A stretch of DNA of 64,000 nucleotides from Deltaproteobacteria bacterium HGW-Deltaproteobacteria-18 (GCA_002841885.1 PHBE01000019.1:1-64000); one strand, 5' to 3'; counted from the stretch's first letter, positions 43,496 to 53,175 are shown. Notes: a model not told the origin generated them from the sequence alone. Translations and numbers: made by a program.

Positions 43496-43659
43496 GCGGT
43501 GCTCCTTGGTGAGGAAGATTGGGGGGGGCGATGGTGCGGCTATTTCTTACGCTCAACACGGAACCGATATCAAGGGCGAAAGCCCGTCATACATGAATCG
43601 TATGCCGCCGTCCGGATGCTTTGGCCCGTGTCCGAGAGCCCCTTTTCCCCGGTGTCGAG

Positions 43660-44310
43660 CTATCCGTGAAGAACGCGCATGAGCGCGGCGATCTTGCTCC
43701 GGATGTCCTCGGCGGCAGTGATTTCGGTGACCAGGGCCATGCAGCGGGCTCCGTGGGCGGCCACGTCCCCGAGGTTGTGCTCCTTGATTCCGCCGATGGC
43801 GACAAAAGGCAGATCGACACCCCTCACGACAAAATCCAGATATTCAAAGCCCACGGGCGCGCAGACATCCTCCTTGGTTTGCGTCTCGAATATCGGCCCG
43901 ACTCCGATGTAATCCGCGCCCTGGGCCACTGCCGCACGGGCCTGCTCCGGGGAATGGGTCGAGAGGCCGATGGCCATGTCTTCACCGACGAGGCTGCGCA
44001 CCGCCTCGACCGGCAGGTCTTCCTGCCCCACGTGCACCCCGTCGGCCCCCACCAGCAGAGCCAGGTCGATGTCGTCATTGACGATGAAGGCCGCGCCCGC
44101 CTCGCGGGTCATGGCTCGCAACTGGAGGCACTCCTCGAATTTGAGGCCCATTTTTTTCGCCTTCTCGCGGTATTGTATGATGCGTATCCCGGCGTCCAGC
44201 ATGGCCCGGACCACGTCCGCATTGGTGCGGCCGAGGGAGAATTTTTCTGCGGTCAGCCCGTACAGGCCGCCTTCACGCATCAGTCGGGTGACACGATCGC
44301 GTCCGTTCAT
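43660..44310 (-). CDS. thiE: Thiamine phosphate synthase ThiE
   Basis: 216 residues. Joins HMP-PP and THZ-P to give thiamine phosphate. TIM-barrel motifs: IIQYREK (about residues 45-51), FIVNDDIDLALLVGADGVHVGQEDLP (diphosphate and Mg site), IGLSTHS, YIGVGPIFETQTKED and PFVAIGGI. Overlaps the end of thiF (ATGA). Last gene of the thi operon. Confidence 0.95.
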   Translation of the reverse strand: MNGRDRVTRLMREGGLYGLTAEKFSLGRTNADVVRAMLDAGIRIIQYREKAKKMGLKFEECLQLRAMTREAGAAFIVNDDIDLALLVGADGVHVGQEDLPVEAVRSLVGEDMAIGLSTHSPEQARAAVAQGADYIGVGPIFETQTKEDVCAPVGFEYLDFVVRGVDLPFVAIGGIKEHNLGDVAAHGARCMALVTEITAAEDIRSKIAALMRVLHG

Positions 44311-44930
44311 GTCCGCTCCTTATATAGGGTGTGAAAATGGTTCAGAATCACGTCGGCCTGCATGGCCGCCGCCATGCCGACGCTGGGGGACATGGGCGGA
44401 TTCGGGATGTCGCAGGGCGTTACGTGGTCTCCGACAATGACGAGGCCCGGCCGCAAGGTTCTGACAGTCATGCTCCCGGCGCGGCCGTAGCCCCCGAGCC
44501 CGGATGCGCCGACCACGATTCTGCCTGTGAGCGCCATGGTCTCAACGATGAGCTTCTTGGTGCGCGGGTCATCCACTGCTTCGACCACGGCGTCGCAGGA
44601 ATCGAAAAGGCCGTTCATATTTTGGGCGTTCACATGCAGGTGATGGGCCGTGATCCTGGCCGCCGGGTTTATGGCCAGCAGGTTGTCGCGCAGGGCCGCG
44701 ACCTTGGGGCAGCCGACCTGGACCAGCGTGAAATGCTGGCGATTGAGGTTGGATGCCTCCACCACGTCCGCATCGGCCAGGACAATGTCCGTGAATCCGC
44801 TGCGGACGAGATGGACTGCGCAGTTGGAGCCGAGTCCTCCCGCGCCGATGATTCCGATCCGCACGGAACGCAGGAAAGAGAGAAATCCTCCGTCCAGATA
44901 ACGTGCCAGGCCGTGTTCAAAGGTGTTCAT
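44307..44930 (-). CDS. thiF: Sulfur carrier protein ThiS adenylyltransferase ThiF
   Basis: 207 residues. E1-like enzyme that adenylates the ThiS C-terminus. GIIGAGGLGSNCAVHL (ATP loop, about residues 25-40), DADVVEASNLNRQHF (Arg and Asn site), DAVVEAVDDPRTKK. It lacks the Cys-rich zinc knuckle of larger ThiF/MoeB proteins, as in the short ThiF group. Start overlaps thiH stop. Confidence 0.93.
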   Translation of the reverse strand: MNTFEHGLARYLDGGFLSFLRSVRIGIIGAGGLGSNCAVHLVRSGFTDIVLADADVVEASNLNRQHFTLVQVGCPKVAALRDNLLAINPAARITAHHLHVNAQNMNGLFDSCDAVVEAVDDPRTKKLIVETMALTGRIVVGASGLGGYGRAGSMTVRTLRPGLVIVGDHVTPCDIPNPPMSPSVGMAAAMQADVILNHFHTLYKERT

Positions 44931-46039
44931 GCGCTGGCCCCGATGGGTTCCCAGTCCTTGAATACGGCCTGATAGCCGCGGGATCGCAGCATAGCCTCGA
45001 TCTCGGCCACGCTGCGCGGGTCGGAGATCTCGAACTGTCCGGTTTTGGCGGGTTTTGCGTGTCCGCCCACGGCAGTGCTGACTCCTGCCGACATGCGCGT
45101 CACGCCCAGCGGCAGGATGTTGTCGCGAAAGCCCGGGGCCTCGCGGGTGGAGATGGTGATGGACAGGCGCGGCAGGAAGATGCGCAGCGCGGTCATGGCT
45201 TGCACCAGTTCCCGGTCGGAGACGATGCACGCCGGCTGAAATGCTCCGGCATGGGGGCGCATGCGCGGCAGTGACACGGCAATGTCCACGCCGGGATAGC
45301 GTTTTTGCAGCCAGGCCGCGTGCAGGCCGGTGGCGTAGATTTCCTGCCGCCAGTCGGTCAGGCCCAGCAGCGCGCCGATGTTGACCACGCGCATGCCCGC
45401 CTCGGCTCCGCGCTGGGGGGTGTTCAGGCGAAACGCGTAGTCCCGCTTGGGACCGGCCGGATGCAGCTCCGCGTAAAGGATCGGGTCGTAGGTCTCCTGA
45501 AACACCGTCAAGCCGTCCACGCCCGCCCGCGTCAGCCGTGCGTAGTCCGCTGTTTCCATGGGATATACCTCCACGGAGATGGAGGGAAACAGGGGGCGCA
45601 GTACCTCCACGCAGGCTTCAAGGTAGTCCACGCCCGCCTTGCGCGGGGCCTCTCCGGTCAAAAGGAGCAGGTGCCCAAGGCCCGTGGCGGCGATGGCTTC
45701 GCCTTCGGCCCGGACCTCTTCCAGGCTGAGCTGGGTGCGCGGGATGCTGTTCGGGGCCGCGAATCCGCAATAGCGGCAGTGATTGGCGCAGTGGTTGGAG
45801 ACATAGAGGGGCGTGAACAGGCTCACCGTGCGGCCGAAATGGCGCAGGGTCAGTTCGTGGGCGCGGGCGGCCATGGTCTCCAGATGCTCGTTCGCGGCCG
45901 GGGAGAGCAGGGTTAGAAACGCGGATGCGTCGATGCGATCCAAAGAGGCGGCACGGAGCACGTCATTTTCGGTTGCGGCCTTGAGATGCTGTTGCAGGGG
46001 CGTCTGGCTCAGACGCAAGGCTTCGGGCAGAAAGCTCAT
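44927..46039 (-). CDS. thiH: 2-iminoacetate synthase ThiH
   Basis: 370 residues. Radical SAM tyrosine lyase giving dehydroglycine for the thiazole ring. Cluster motif [10 protein letters not shown] (CxxxCxxC, about residues 84-93), [15 protein letters not shown] and a C-terminal region [21 protein letters not shown]. Oxygen-sensitive, fitting the anaerobic host. Start overlaps thiG stop. Confidence 0.96.
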   Translation of the reverse strand: MSFLPEALRLSQTPLQQHLKAATENDVLRAASLDRIDASAFLTLLSPAANEHLETMAARAHELTLRHFGRTVSLFTPLYVSNHCANHCRYCGFAAPNSIPRTQLSLEEVRAEGEAIAATGLGHLLLLTGEAPRKAGVDYLEACVEVLRPLFPSISVEVYPMETADYARLTRAGVDGLTVFQETYDPILYAELHPAGPKRDYAFRLNTPQRGAEAGMRVVNIGALLGLTDWRQEIYATGLHAAWLQKRYPGVDIAVSLPRMRPHAGAFQPACIVSDRELVQAMTALRIFLPRLSITISTREAPGFRDNILPLGVTRMSAGVSTAVGGHAKPAKTGQFEISDPRSVAEIEAMLRSRGYQAVFKDWEPIGASA

Positions 46040-46827
46040 GACGCGCCATCCGTCCGGTCCAGGAATCCGGTCAGGGGCGAGGAAGCCTGGGCCAGGGTGG
46101 CGACTGCTCCGGGCCCAGCCAGCCAGGCTTCGCGTCCGGCCGCCACCGCCCGTCCAAAGGCCCGGCCCATGAGCACCGGGTCCGCGGCCGTGGCGATGGC
46201 CGTGTTGACCAGGCAGGCCGCCGCCCCCATCTCCATGGCTTGGCAAGCCTGGCTTGGAGTGCCGATCCCCGCGTCGACAATGATGGGCAGTTCCATCTCC
46301 TCGATGAGGATGCGGATCATCTCTTCGGTTTTAAGGCCCCGGTTGGTGCCGATGGGCGCGCCCAGCGGCATGATCGCCGCCGCTCCGGCGTCGACCAGGG
46401 AACGGGCTACATAGAGGTCGGGATTCATGTACGGCAGGACCACGAACCCGTCTCTGGCCAGGACTTCCGTGGCTTTGGCGGTCTCATAGCCGTCGGGCAG
46501 GAGGTAGCGGTTGTCAGAGATGACCTCGATCTTGATCCAGTCTCCGCAACCCATGGCCCTGGCCAGCCGGGCAATGCGCACGGCCTCGTCGGCGTTGCGC
46601 GCCCCGGAGGTGTTGGGCAGCAGGGTCATGCGGGAGGGGATGTGTTTCATGACATTGTCGGCCTTGCCGTCCAGATCCACCCGGCGCAGGGCCACTGTGA
46701 TTACTTCGGAGCCGGAGGCCTCGCAGACCGGCGCGATGAGTGCGTCGTTGCCGTACTTGCCGGTGCCGGTGAACAGGCGGCTGCCGAGGCGCTTGCCGCC
46801 GATTTCGAGAAAGTCGGTATGTTCCAT
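46036..46827 (-). CDS. thiG: Thiazole synthase ThiG
   Basis: 263 residues. TIM barrel that condenses DXP, dehydroglycine and ThiS-thiocarboxylate. [12 protein letters not shown] (about residues 16-27), the Schiff-base Lys in DWIKIEV (about 99-105), [27 protein letters not shown] and ACLVNTAIA are all canonical. The start at 46827 fits family length. Confidence 0.97.
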   Translation of the reverse strand: MEHTDFLEIGGKRLGSRLFTGTGKYGNDALIAPVCEASGSEVITVALRRVDLDGKADNVMKHIPSRMTLLPNTSGARNADEAVRIARLARAMGCGDWIKIEVISDNRYLLPDGYETAKATEVLARDGFVVLPYMNPDLYVARSLVDAGAAAIMPLGAPIGTNRGLKTEEMIRILIEEMELPIIVDAGIGTPSQACQAMEMGAAACLVNTAIATAADPVLMGRAFGRAVAAGREAWLAGPGAVATLAQASSPLTGFLDRTDGAS

Positions 46828-46885
46828 GGTGGTTCTCGCTGTTTGCTGTGTGAAAAGGTGCTTCGACGTCATTGCCCGGGCAGGA

Positions 46886-47086
46886 TCACCCGCCGCCGAC
46901 AAAGCTCAGCAGTTCGAGCCGGTCGCCGTCGCCAAGGGCAGTGGATGCGAATTTATCGCCGGGCACGATGCTCTGGTTCAGTTCAGCCACGACCACGGCT
47001 GGATCGAGGTTCATGGACAGGATCAGGTCCTGCAGGCTCTGGCCGGATTTCATGTCCAGGGTGCGTCCGTTGACGGTGATGTGCAT
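46886..47086 (-). CDS. thiS: Sulfur carrier protein ThiS
   Basis: 66 residues, ubiquitin fold, ending SFVGGG with the Gly-Gly tail that is thiocarboxylated. GGAGG precedes the ATG. First gene of thiSGHFE, directly after the TPP riboswitch. Confidence 0.96.
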   Translation of the reverse strand: MHITVNGRTLDMKSGQSLQDLILSMNLDPAVVVAELNQSIVPGDKFASTALGDGDRLELLSFVGGG

Positions 47087-47125
47087 GGGTGCCTCCGCGT
47101 TGTTGTTGCAAGCCGGGCGGAGCGC

Positions 47126-47160
47126 AAAAAGAAAACCGCGCCGGGGAGGGCGCGGTTCGA
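47126..47160 (-). terminator. Riboswitch expression-platform terminator
   Basis: AACCGCGCC-CTCCCC-GGCGCGGTT then TTCTTTTT on the minus strand, between the TPP aptamer and thiS; would stop transcription when TPP is bound. Confidence 0.85.
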
Positions 47161-47182
47161 TGAATGGATGTTTTTCCGGAAC

Positions 47183-47266
47183 CAGCTTTCCTACGGCAGC
47201 ATGATCTGCGTCAGGTCGTAAGGGTCGGGAACGTGTCCCCTCTCAGCCCATCGGGCTCCCCCAGCT
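47183..47266 (-). promoter_or_regulatory. TPP riboswitch (thi box)
   Basis: Minus strand shows the conserved THI elements in order: GGGGGAGCCCG, GGGCTGAGAGGG, ACCCTTACGACCTGA, then GATCATGCTGCCGTAGGAA. An intrinsic terminator follows 23 nt later, so it controls thiSGHFE by transcription termination. Confidence 0.95.
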
Positions 47267-47299
47267 TGTGCGGCATAGCCTTATGTGGATCGGGTGGGG

Positions 47300-47405
47300 T
47301 TGTAAAGGTGAATGCGTAGGGGCAGGCCCCCGTGCCTGCCCGTTTTCGGGCCACGAAACGCAGGGCGGCCACGGGGGGGGCGGCCACGGGGGGCCGCCCC
47401 TACGT
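47300..47405. repeat. GC-rich inverted/direct repeats
   Basis: GTAGGGGCAGGCCCCCGTGCCTGCCC and GGCGGCCACGGGGGG repeated, ending GGCCGCCCCTACG, which pairs with CGTAGGGGC at 47309. A REP-like structure between the HDAC-like gene's end and the thi leader; may terminate the HDAC-like gene. Confidence 0.6.
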
Positions 47406-47418
47406 ATTCGGAATTCGG

Positions 47419-48726
47419 TTATTTGGCGTATTCGTATCTCTTGGTCACGCGGTCCGAGAGCTGGGCGTGGGCGAATCCGGCCTGGCGGGACTTGGAGAAT
47501 CGCTCCTCGGCTTCCTGGCTGCACATGTCGCAGCCCTGAACCGGGACGTGCAGGCCCAGGGACTTTGGGGTCCTTGCGGTTTCGCTCTCGACGATGAGGA
47601 GCCCCGGGCAGTGCGGACAGTCCTTGAGCCGTTCGACCTGGGTCTCGGTGATGTCGTCGGTGTCATAGTAGATGGAGCGGCGGCGGGTGAAATATCCGTT
47701 CTCGCGCACGGCTTCCGAGGGTCTGGGGTTGAAGTAGACTTCCGGCAGCTGGTCACACAGCGCTTCGAGATAGTCGATGGTGGATTTTTGTTCGCGAATC
47801 TTTTCCCGGTCCAGATCCGGTTCCTGCACGGCGGAGAAATCCACTCCGGCCAGGGCCAGGCTGATGCCCAGGTTGACGTAGGGCAGCGCGCCCTTGATGG
47901 CGTATCCGCCTTCGAGCACCGCAATGTCGGGTTTGAGCATCTGGGTGAGCTTGGCGTAGCCTTGGGCCGTGAAGTTCATGTTGGTGATGGGGTCGGAGAA
48001 GTGGTTGTCCTGCCCGGCGGAGTTGATGATCAGGTCGGGCTTGAAGTGGTCGAGGATGGGCATGACAATCCTCTCCACGGTCATGAGATAGCCTTCGTCC
48101 GAGGTGCGCGGGGGCATGGGCACGTTGATGGTCCGACCCAGTGCCTTGGGACCGCCGGACTCAGAAGGGAAGCCCGTGCCGGGATAGATGGTGCGGCCGT
48201 CCTGATGCAGCGAGATGAAGAGCACGTCCGGGTCATGCCAGTAGATGTCCTGGGTGCCGTCGCCGTGGTGGCAGTCCGTGTCAATGATGGCCACGCGCAG
48301 GTTGCCGTAGTTTTCGCGGATCCACTCGATCATGACCGCTTCGATGTTGATGTTGCAGAAGCCGCGGCTGCCGTGGACCGTGCGCATGGCGTGGTGCCCG
48401 GGAGGGCGGACCACCGCGAAGGCGCGCTGACGCTCCTTTTGCATGACCAGCTGGGCGGCGCGGATCACGCCTCCGGCGGAGATGAAATGCGAATCGGTGC
48501 AGACGGACTGCACGCTGGGAAAGCAGAAATGGGCGCGCATGATGTCTTTTTCTTCGGCCACGAGGGGACGGTATTCGCGGATTCCTTCAATGTCGAAGAT
48601 GCCTTCTTCCCGGAACTGGTCCTGGGTGTAGAGCAGTCGCTCCTCCCGTTCGGGATGGGTCGGAGAGATGGCCCAGTCGAAGGCCGGGAAGAATATGATG
48701 CCGAGGCTTGATTTTGCGGTGAGCAT
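47419..48726 (-). CDS. Histone deacetylase-family amidohydrolase
   Basis: 435 residues. Class I-type deacetylase fold of the AcuC/acetylpolyamine amidohydrolase group: VVRPPGHHAM (about residues 106-115), DTDCHHGDGTQ (zinc Asp and His, about 148-158) and AGQDNH (second Asp, about 243-248). The extra C-terminal 130 residues carry CPHC and CDMC, which may form a zinc knuckle. Substrate unknown. GGAGG precedes the ATG. Directly after, and same strand as, the hydantoinase-like gene, so probably co-transcribed. Confidence 0.9.
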   Translation of the reverse strand: MLTAKSSLGIIFFPAFDWAISPTHPEREERLLYTQDQFREEGIFDIEGIREYRPLVAEEKDIMRAHFCFPSVQSVCTDSHFISAGGVIRAAQLVMQKERQRAFAVVRPPGHHAMRTVHGSRGFCNINIEAVMIEWIRENYGNLRVAIIDTDCHHGDGTQDIYWHDPDVLFISLHQDGRTIYPGTGFPSESGGPKALGRTINVPMPPRTSDEGYLMTVERIVMPILDHFKPDLIINSAGQDNHFSDPITNMNFTAQGYAKLTQMLKPDIAVLEGGYAIKGALPYVNLGISLALAGVDFSAVQEPDLDREKIREQKSTIDYLEALCDQLPEVYFNPRPSEAVRENGYFTRRRSIYYDTDDITETQVERLKDCPHCPGLLIVESETARTPKSLGLHVPVQGCDMCSQEAEERFSKSRQAGFAHAQLSDRVTKRYEYAK

Positions 48727-48737
48727 GGTCCCTCCGT

Positions 48738-50399
48738 TCAGGATGCCAGGGTGGTGATGACGCCGGGTCGCATCTGACAGCGGACACGGATGTTGCGGCC
48801 GATGGTGTAATGCCCCTCGACCATGTTGAAAGCATCGGCCTGGATGACCTGGATGTCGCCTTCCTCGGCGGGGATGCCCTGACGGTCCAGTTCAGCCCGC
48901 AGCATGGTGGTGGCGTCGTGTACGGCTTCTTCCAGCGTGTAGGTGCGCTTGACGGCCTTGTGGATGCCAAGGCCCGGCACGGTAAAGCTGCCGCGCGAGG
49001 TGTCCACGGTCAGGACCAGGGACTGGGTCGGGCGGGTCAGGCATGCGCCGATGGCGTTGGCGACTTCGGCGTGCTGAGGGGCCACGACGGGCAGGCCGAA
49101 GGTTTCTTCCAGGAGCGGGACCATGGCTACGGCCGGGCCGCCGATGACCAGGATGCTCTTGGGGCGAACGACCCTGTCTTCCAGAAGTTCCTGGATGGTG
49201 TAGACCGGGCGGGCATTGATGGCCGCCAGGAAAGCGGAAACCTTTTTCTTGAGGATGTCCATGGCCAGGCCGACAGCCTGTTCGGCGCATTCGCGTGCGG
49301 ACAGGCCCTGGGTCATGGCCACTTCCTTGATGCCTTTGGCCGAGCGCTCCCGGTCGCCGAAAGAGGCGTGGCCGAGAACGTTCATGGCGTCCATGAGTGC
49401 CGGGGCGGGCCCGCCGGCAGCCATGCAGGGCCCGTGGCGGTCCGGTCCGACCCGCAACTGCCCGTCGCGGGAACTGATGAAAGAGTCTCCGCCGATGCCG
49501 ATGGATTCGACTTTTAGCGCCCGCACCAGGGTGGGGTGCTCGCCGATGGAGATGCCGTCGCGCTCCAGAAGCGGGACGCCGTCGAGGAGTACGGCAATGT
49601 CCGTGGTCGTGCCGCCGATGTCGAGGATGAGCGCGTCCTCCTGCACCGGGGAGGTGCTCAGGATGCCCATGACCGAGGCGGCTGGTCCCGAGAAGATGGA
49701 CTGCACCGGAATCTCCCGCGCCAGCTTGAGCGGCATGGTTCCGCCGTCGGCCTTGACGATGTTGATGTCGGCCTGGATGCTGAGGTCCCTCAGGCTTTGT
49801 TCCAGGGCGTCGGCAAAGGCGTTGAAGGTGCGCCAGACGGCCGAGTTGTAATAGACGGTGCTGATGCGCCGTCCGAAATTGAGGGATTCGGACACACGGT
49901 GTCCCTGGGTCACGAAATCGGCTTGAGGGGCGAGGGCCTCGGCAATGGCCGTTTCCTGCTCGGGATTGCGCGTACAGAACTTGCCCACCACCCCGTAGAC
50001 GCGGATGTTTTCTTCGCGGCAGCGCGCGGCCAAGGGCTTGATCTGTTCCACCCGGGCCTTGGCGGAGATGGCCCCGCGATGGTCGACGCATCCGGACAGG
50101 ATATGGTACTGGGAGCCCAGCGCGTACGCTCCCGCGTCGATTCCCGGTCCGGGAATGACGAACATGCCCACTTTTTCAGTGTGGCCGGTGACGATGGAGT
50201 TGGTGGACAGAGTAGTGCTCAGGTTGATGGTGCGGATTTCCGCGCCCTTGCAATCCTTCAGGATGGCGCACAACGCCTCGGTGATGGTCGCGAGCAGGTT
50301 GTCGTGATCCGTTGGGACCTTGGCCATGGCTTCCACCCGGCCGTCCCGGATGCAGACGCCGTCCGTGTGGGTTCCTCCGACATCGATTCCGATAAGCAT
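48738..50399 (-). CDS. Hydantoinase/oxoprolinase (HyuA)-family protein
   Basis: 553 residues. ASKHA-type ATP-dependent amide-ring hydrolase: MLIGIDVGGTHTDGV (phosphate loop), STTLSTNSIV, DILDIGGTTTDIAVL-type motif at about residues 277-292, IGIGGDSFI and SILVIGGPA. In true N-methylhydantoinases an HyuB partner is adjacent; here there is none, so the substrate is uncertain. The ATG at 50399 starts exactly at the phosphate loop, as usual. Forms a pair with the HDAC-like gene. Confidence 0.87.
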   Translation of the reverse strand: MLIGIDVGGTHTDGVCIRDGRVEAMAKVPTDHDNLLATITEALCAILKDCKGAEIRTINLSTTLSTNSIVTGHTEKVGMFVIPGPGIDAGAYALGSQYHILSGCVDHRGAISAKARVEQIKPLAARCREENIRVYGVVGKFCTRNPEQETAIAEALAPQADFVTQGHRVSESLNFGRRISTVYYNSAVWRTFNAFADALEQSLRDLSIQADINIVKADGGTMPLKLAREIPVQSIFSGPAASVMGILSTSPVQEDALILDIGGTTTDIAVLLDGVPLLERDGISIGEHPTLVRALKVESIGIGGDSFISSRDGQLRVGPDRHGPCMAAGGPAPALMDAMNVLGHASFGDRERSAKGIKEVAMTQGLSARECAEQAVGLAMDILKKKVSAFLAAINARPVYTIQELLEDRVVRPKSILVIGGPAVAMVPLLEETFGLPVVAPQHAEVANAIGACLTRPTQSLVLTVDTSRGSFTVPGLGIHKAVKRTYTLEEAVHDATTMLRAELDRQGIPAEEGDIQVIQADAFNMVEGHYTIGRNIRVRCQMRPGVITTLAS

Positions 50400-50649
50400 A
50401 AGTCCGATCCTTGGGCTGACTGTTGGCCGCGACGGGTGTAGCGGCTCCCGGTCGCCTCGTTGATTCCTCAATGATCTTGAGGAGGAGGACGAGGCTTCGG
50501 GCTTGTGTTTTTTTCAGGTCTGTCGCACCCCGGAGCGGGAACAAGGCGGCAGCGGGGTTCAGGCAGGAAACACAAGTTGCTTTTTCAAGTTGCATATTTA
50601 CCGGACTGAAGACGAAGCGCAAGCAGAATTCAGTAAACGGAGGGAAATC

Positions 50650-51444
50650 ATGGATAAACAGCTGGTGGACGGTTTTTTGTCCTGCGTGCGGCAGGCAGGC
50701 GGGGTGGTGCGCGAGCAGTGGAATGACGCCAAGGAGATTACCTTCAAAGGTCGCATAGACCTGGTCACGCAGACCGATTTGGCAGTTGAAAAGCTGTTGC
50801 TCGAAGGGTTGCCGACGTTGCTTCCAGGCTCCACGGTACTGGCCGAGGAATCGCACGTATCCCTTGATCCCGGCGCGCTGACCTGGATCGTCGACCCTGT
50901 GGACGGCACCACCAACTACGCCCACGGTCTGCCCATTGTCGCCGTATCCGTGGCCCTGTGGAAGGACGGGCGAGTCGAGATGGGCGCGGTCTACGTGCCG
51001 ATGCTTGAGGAACTTTTCTGGGCCGTGCGCGGTCAGGGCGCTTTTCTGAACGGGACCCGCATAAGCGTCAGCAAGGAGGCGAGCATGCAGAATTCCCTCA
51101 TCGCCACGGGATTCCCCTATTCTTTTTATAACGAGGTGGACCAAATCTGCCAGCGGTTGCAGCGGGTGCTGCTGGCGTCCCAGGGCATCCGGCGCCTGGG
51201 CTCGGCGGCAGTGGATCTGGCCTATACGGCCTGCGGACGTTTCGAGGGATACTACGAGACCGGCCTCAAGCCCTGGGACACCGCGGCCGGTTGGCTGCTG
51301 GTGGAGGAAGCCGGGGGAAAGGTAAGCGGCCTTGACGGCGCGTTTGAACTTGGCGGCCACATGATCGTGGCCACCAACGGCTTCATTCACGGGGAACTGC
51401 TGTCCCTGCTCCGTATGGAGGACGCAGCTGAGAGCTCCCTGTGA
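50650..51444 (+). CDS. Inositol monophosphatase family protein
   Basis: 264 residues. Li-sensitive phosphatase fold: LVTQTDLAVEKLL, AEES (about residues 67-70), WIVDPVDGTTNYAHG (metal-binding DxxDGT, about 79-93) and GLKPWDTAAGWLLVEEAGG (about 206-224). SuhB-like; dephosphorylates inositol phosphate or a related sugar phosphate. GGAGG lies before the ATG. Confidence 0.94.
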   Translation: MDKQLVDGFLSCVRQAGGVVREQWNDAKEITFKGRIDLVTQTDLAVEKLLLEGLPTLLPGSTVLAEESHVSLDPGALTWIVDPVDGTTNYAHGLPIVAVSVALWKDGRVEMGAVYVPMLEELFWAVRGQGAFLNGTRISVSKEASMQNSLIATGFPYSFYNEVDQICQRLQRVLLASQGIRRLGSAAVDLAYTACGRFEGYYETGLKPWDTAAGWLLVEEAGGKVSGLDGAFELGGHMIVATNGFIHGELLSLLRMEDAAESSL

Positions 51445-51651
51445 TCAGACGCCGAGTTTCAGGGAAGAGGAAAGAGGGATGAGGCCCCCCTTGGAATTGT
51501 AGAGCGATTCGCTTTGTGCATCCTGGCCGAACGTATCGTTTTCCTGGGCCTGGTTCTTTTGCTGTCTCTTTTTCTGCTGTCCCATGTCCCAGGAAAGCTG
51601 ACCTTCTCTCCATCTTCCCTGAGCCTGGGGTTTGTCCACGCGTAAACTCAT
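51445..51651 (-). CDS. Small hydrophilic hypothetical protein
   Basis: 68 residues from the ATG at 51651, with GAGGAG upstream. Very rich in Gln, Lys and Arg (GQQKKRQQKNQAQEN), with no membrane segment. Convergent with the inositol phosphatase gene (stop codons abut). Not recognised. Confidence 0.6.
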   Translation of the reverse strand: MSLRVDKPQAQGRWREGQLSWDMGQQKKRQQKNQAQENDTFGQDAQSESLYNSKGGLIPLSSSLKLGV

Positions 51652-51771
51652 CTTCGCCTCCTCGGCCGTCCATGGCCACGGGTATTGCGTCAAAAGGGGC
51701 GTCCATGCCCTGTTTGAGGTATCGGACGATTGGCGAAAAACTTGAATTTGAGAGCGCAAGAGAAATGCAAA

Positions 51772-51799
51772 AGGCCCCGGATGCACGCATCCGGGGCCT
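51772..51799 (-). terminator. Terminator of the 96-aa repeat protein gene
   Basis: AGGCCCCGGAT-n6-ATCCGGGGCCT with a T-run on the minus strand side (TTTTGC). Confidence 0.85.
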
Positions 51800-51840
51800 G
51801 ATTGCGGGGTTTGCCCGCAATGAGCGCCATGCTCCTTTTT

Positions 51841-52131
51841 TCATACCAGATCGTCGAGGAGGGTGCCCCGTCCCGTGTAGGTGGGCATGAGCACATCCTT
51901 TTGAAACGAGTATGAGTTCTCGGTTCTGTTCTGATGACGGTGCGTGTTCACGTTCATGGTATCGAGCGTTTTGGTGACTACGGCCGCCCCGAATGTCTCC
52001 TTGTCAAAGGGCTGAGCATTCGAGGCGCCAGCGCCGTTCATGTAGTCGAGGGTTTTCCCGACAACGGCGGCTCCGAAGGTCTGCTTTGCATAGCCCTGGG
52101 AGCTGCTCCCAAGGGTTCCTCCAATGTCCAT
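51841..52131 (-). CDS. Small protein with internal duplication
   Basis: 96 residues from the ATG at 52131 after GGGAGGAG. Contains two near-identical units: KQTFGAAVVGKTLDYMN (about residues 16-32) and KETFGAAVVTKTLDTMN (about 44-60), followed by an Asn/His-rich part. It starts MDIGGTLGSSSQ, reminiscent of small YjfB-type putative motility proteins, but that link is weak. Monocistronic with its own terminator. Confidence 0.65.
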   Translation of the reverse strand: MDIGGTLGSSSQGYAKQTFGAAVVGKTLDYMNGAGASNAQPFDKETFGAAVVTKTLDTMNVNTHRHQNRTENSYSFQKDVLMPTYTGRGTLLDDLV

Positions 52132-52271
52132 AACTCCTCCCTTTAGTGTCAGAACATGACGCCTGATCAAACCTATCGGATGGAATACATGAAAACTTGA
52201 GTCCGGGAAAGGGGCGGCAGACGGCGCGGTGTTATTGAGCTTTGGCTCAAAGCTGACCGATATTGACAATT

Positions 52272-53117
52272 TCAGGCGTCGAACCAGCGCAGTCCGGGCA
52301 TGCCGGGCAGCAGTCCCTGCTTCGTGCAGTGTTCGCCAAAGAGGGCCAGGGAGGCTTTTTCACGGGGTCCAAGATCATAGCTCATGGCCCGCCAGTAGCG
52401 CAGCAGGTCCGGACTGGTCAGCCAGGCCGGGAGTTCGGGCAGGCGGGAGAGGGCTTCGAAATGGCTGTCCAGATCGGCGGTGATGGACCCGATGTGCTGC
52501 TGCAGGACGGTCAGAAGCTTACGGGTGTGAGCGGGCAGGCTGCGGCGCACGATCCAGACCGCGAAAACAAAAGGCAGCCCGGTCCAGGTCGACCACTCGG
52601 TGGCCAGATCGACAACGTGATACCCTGCGGGCGGTTCGGCGAAGTGGCGCAGAGCGAGGTTGCCGATCTCCAGGAAGGGGCGTCCGGTGGACAGACCGTG
52701 TCCGGGTTCGACGGTCATCCAGTGCGGCTCGGGCAGCTTCCATTTCTGGGCCCACAGGACCTTCAGGAGGGCGGTGGAGGTTGCCGATGCTCCGGTCAGG
52801 CAGACCGGGCCCGGATTGCCGGCAAGCCAGGCGGGCAGTTCGTCCAGTGGAGCGGGGGAGAGAAAGAGGACGCTCTGCACTTCCTTGCGGGCGCAGATGG
52901 AGGCTCCGGGTAGGAGAAAGTATTTTTCGGCGTGGAGAAGGTATTCAAATGAAGAGGACGGCGAGATGTCCAGTTCGTCATCGGCCAGAGCCCGGTTCAG
53001 ACTGCTGGGGTGATCGGGCACATAGTGAAAATCCGGGCCTTCGGGGCAGGTTTTGGCCAGGAGGTGGAAAATATGCCAGATGTTGAGATAGTCGATTCTG
53101 CCGATCTGAAGTGTCAT
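52272..53117 (-). CDS. mqnA: Chorismate dehydratase MqnA (futalosine menaquinone pathway)
   Basis: 281 residues. First step of the futalosine route: chorismate to 3-enolpyruvylbenzoate. Periplasmic-binding-protein-like fold with IGRIDYLNIWHIF, DELDISPSSSFEYLLHAEKY, PVCLTGASATSTALLKVLW and GLPFVFAVWIVRRS. The start at 53117 (MTLQIGRIDYLN) matches family length. It follows adk across a terminator. Confidence 0.93.
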   Translation of the reverse strand: MTLQIGRIDYLNIWHIFHLLAKTCPEGPDFHYVPDHPSSLNRALADDELDISPSSSFEYLLHAEKYFLLPGASICARKEVQSVLFLSPAPLDELPAWLAGNPGPVCLTGASATSTALLKVLWAQKWKLPEPHWMTVEPGHGLSTGRPFLEIGNLALRHFAEPPAGYHVVDLATEWSTWTGLPFVFAVWIVRRSLPAHTRKLLTVLQQHIGSITADLDSHFEALSRLPELPAWLTSPDLLRYWRAMSYDLGPREKASLALFGEHCTKQGLLPGMPGLRWFDA

Positions 53118-53125
53118 GATAAATA

Positions 53126-53152
53126 AAAAAGGCGGGGCTTCCCCCGCCTTCC
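53126..53152 (-). terminator. Terminator after adk
   Basis: AAGGCGGGGG-AAG-CCCCGCCTTTTTT on the minus strand. Confidence 0.92.
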
Positions 53153-53175
53153 TCTTCTTGAGATGAACGCCTGGC

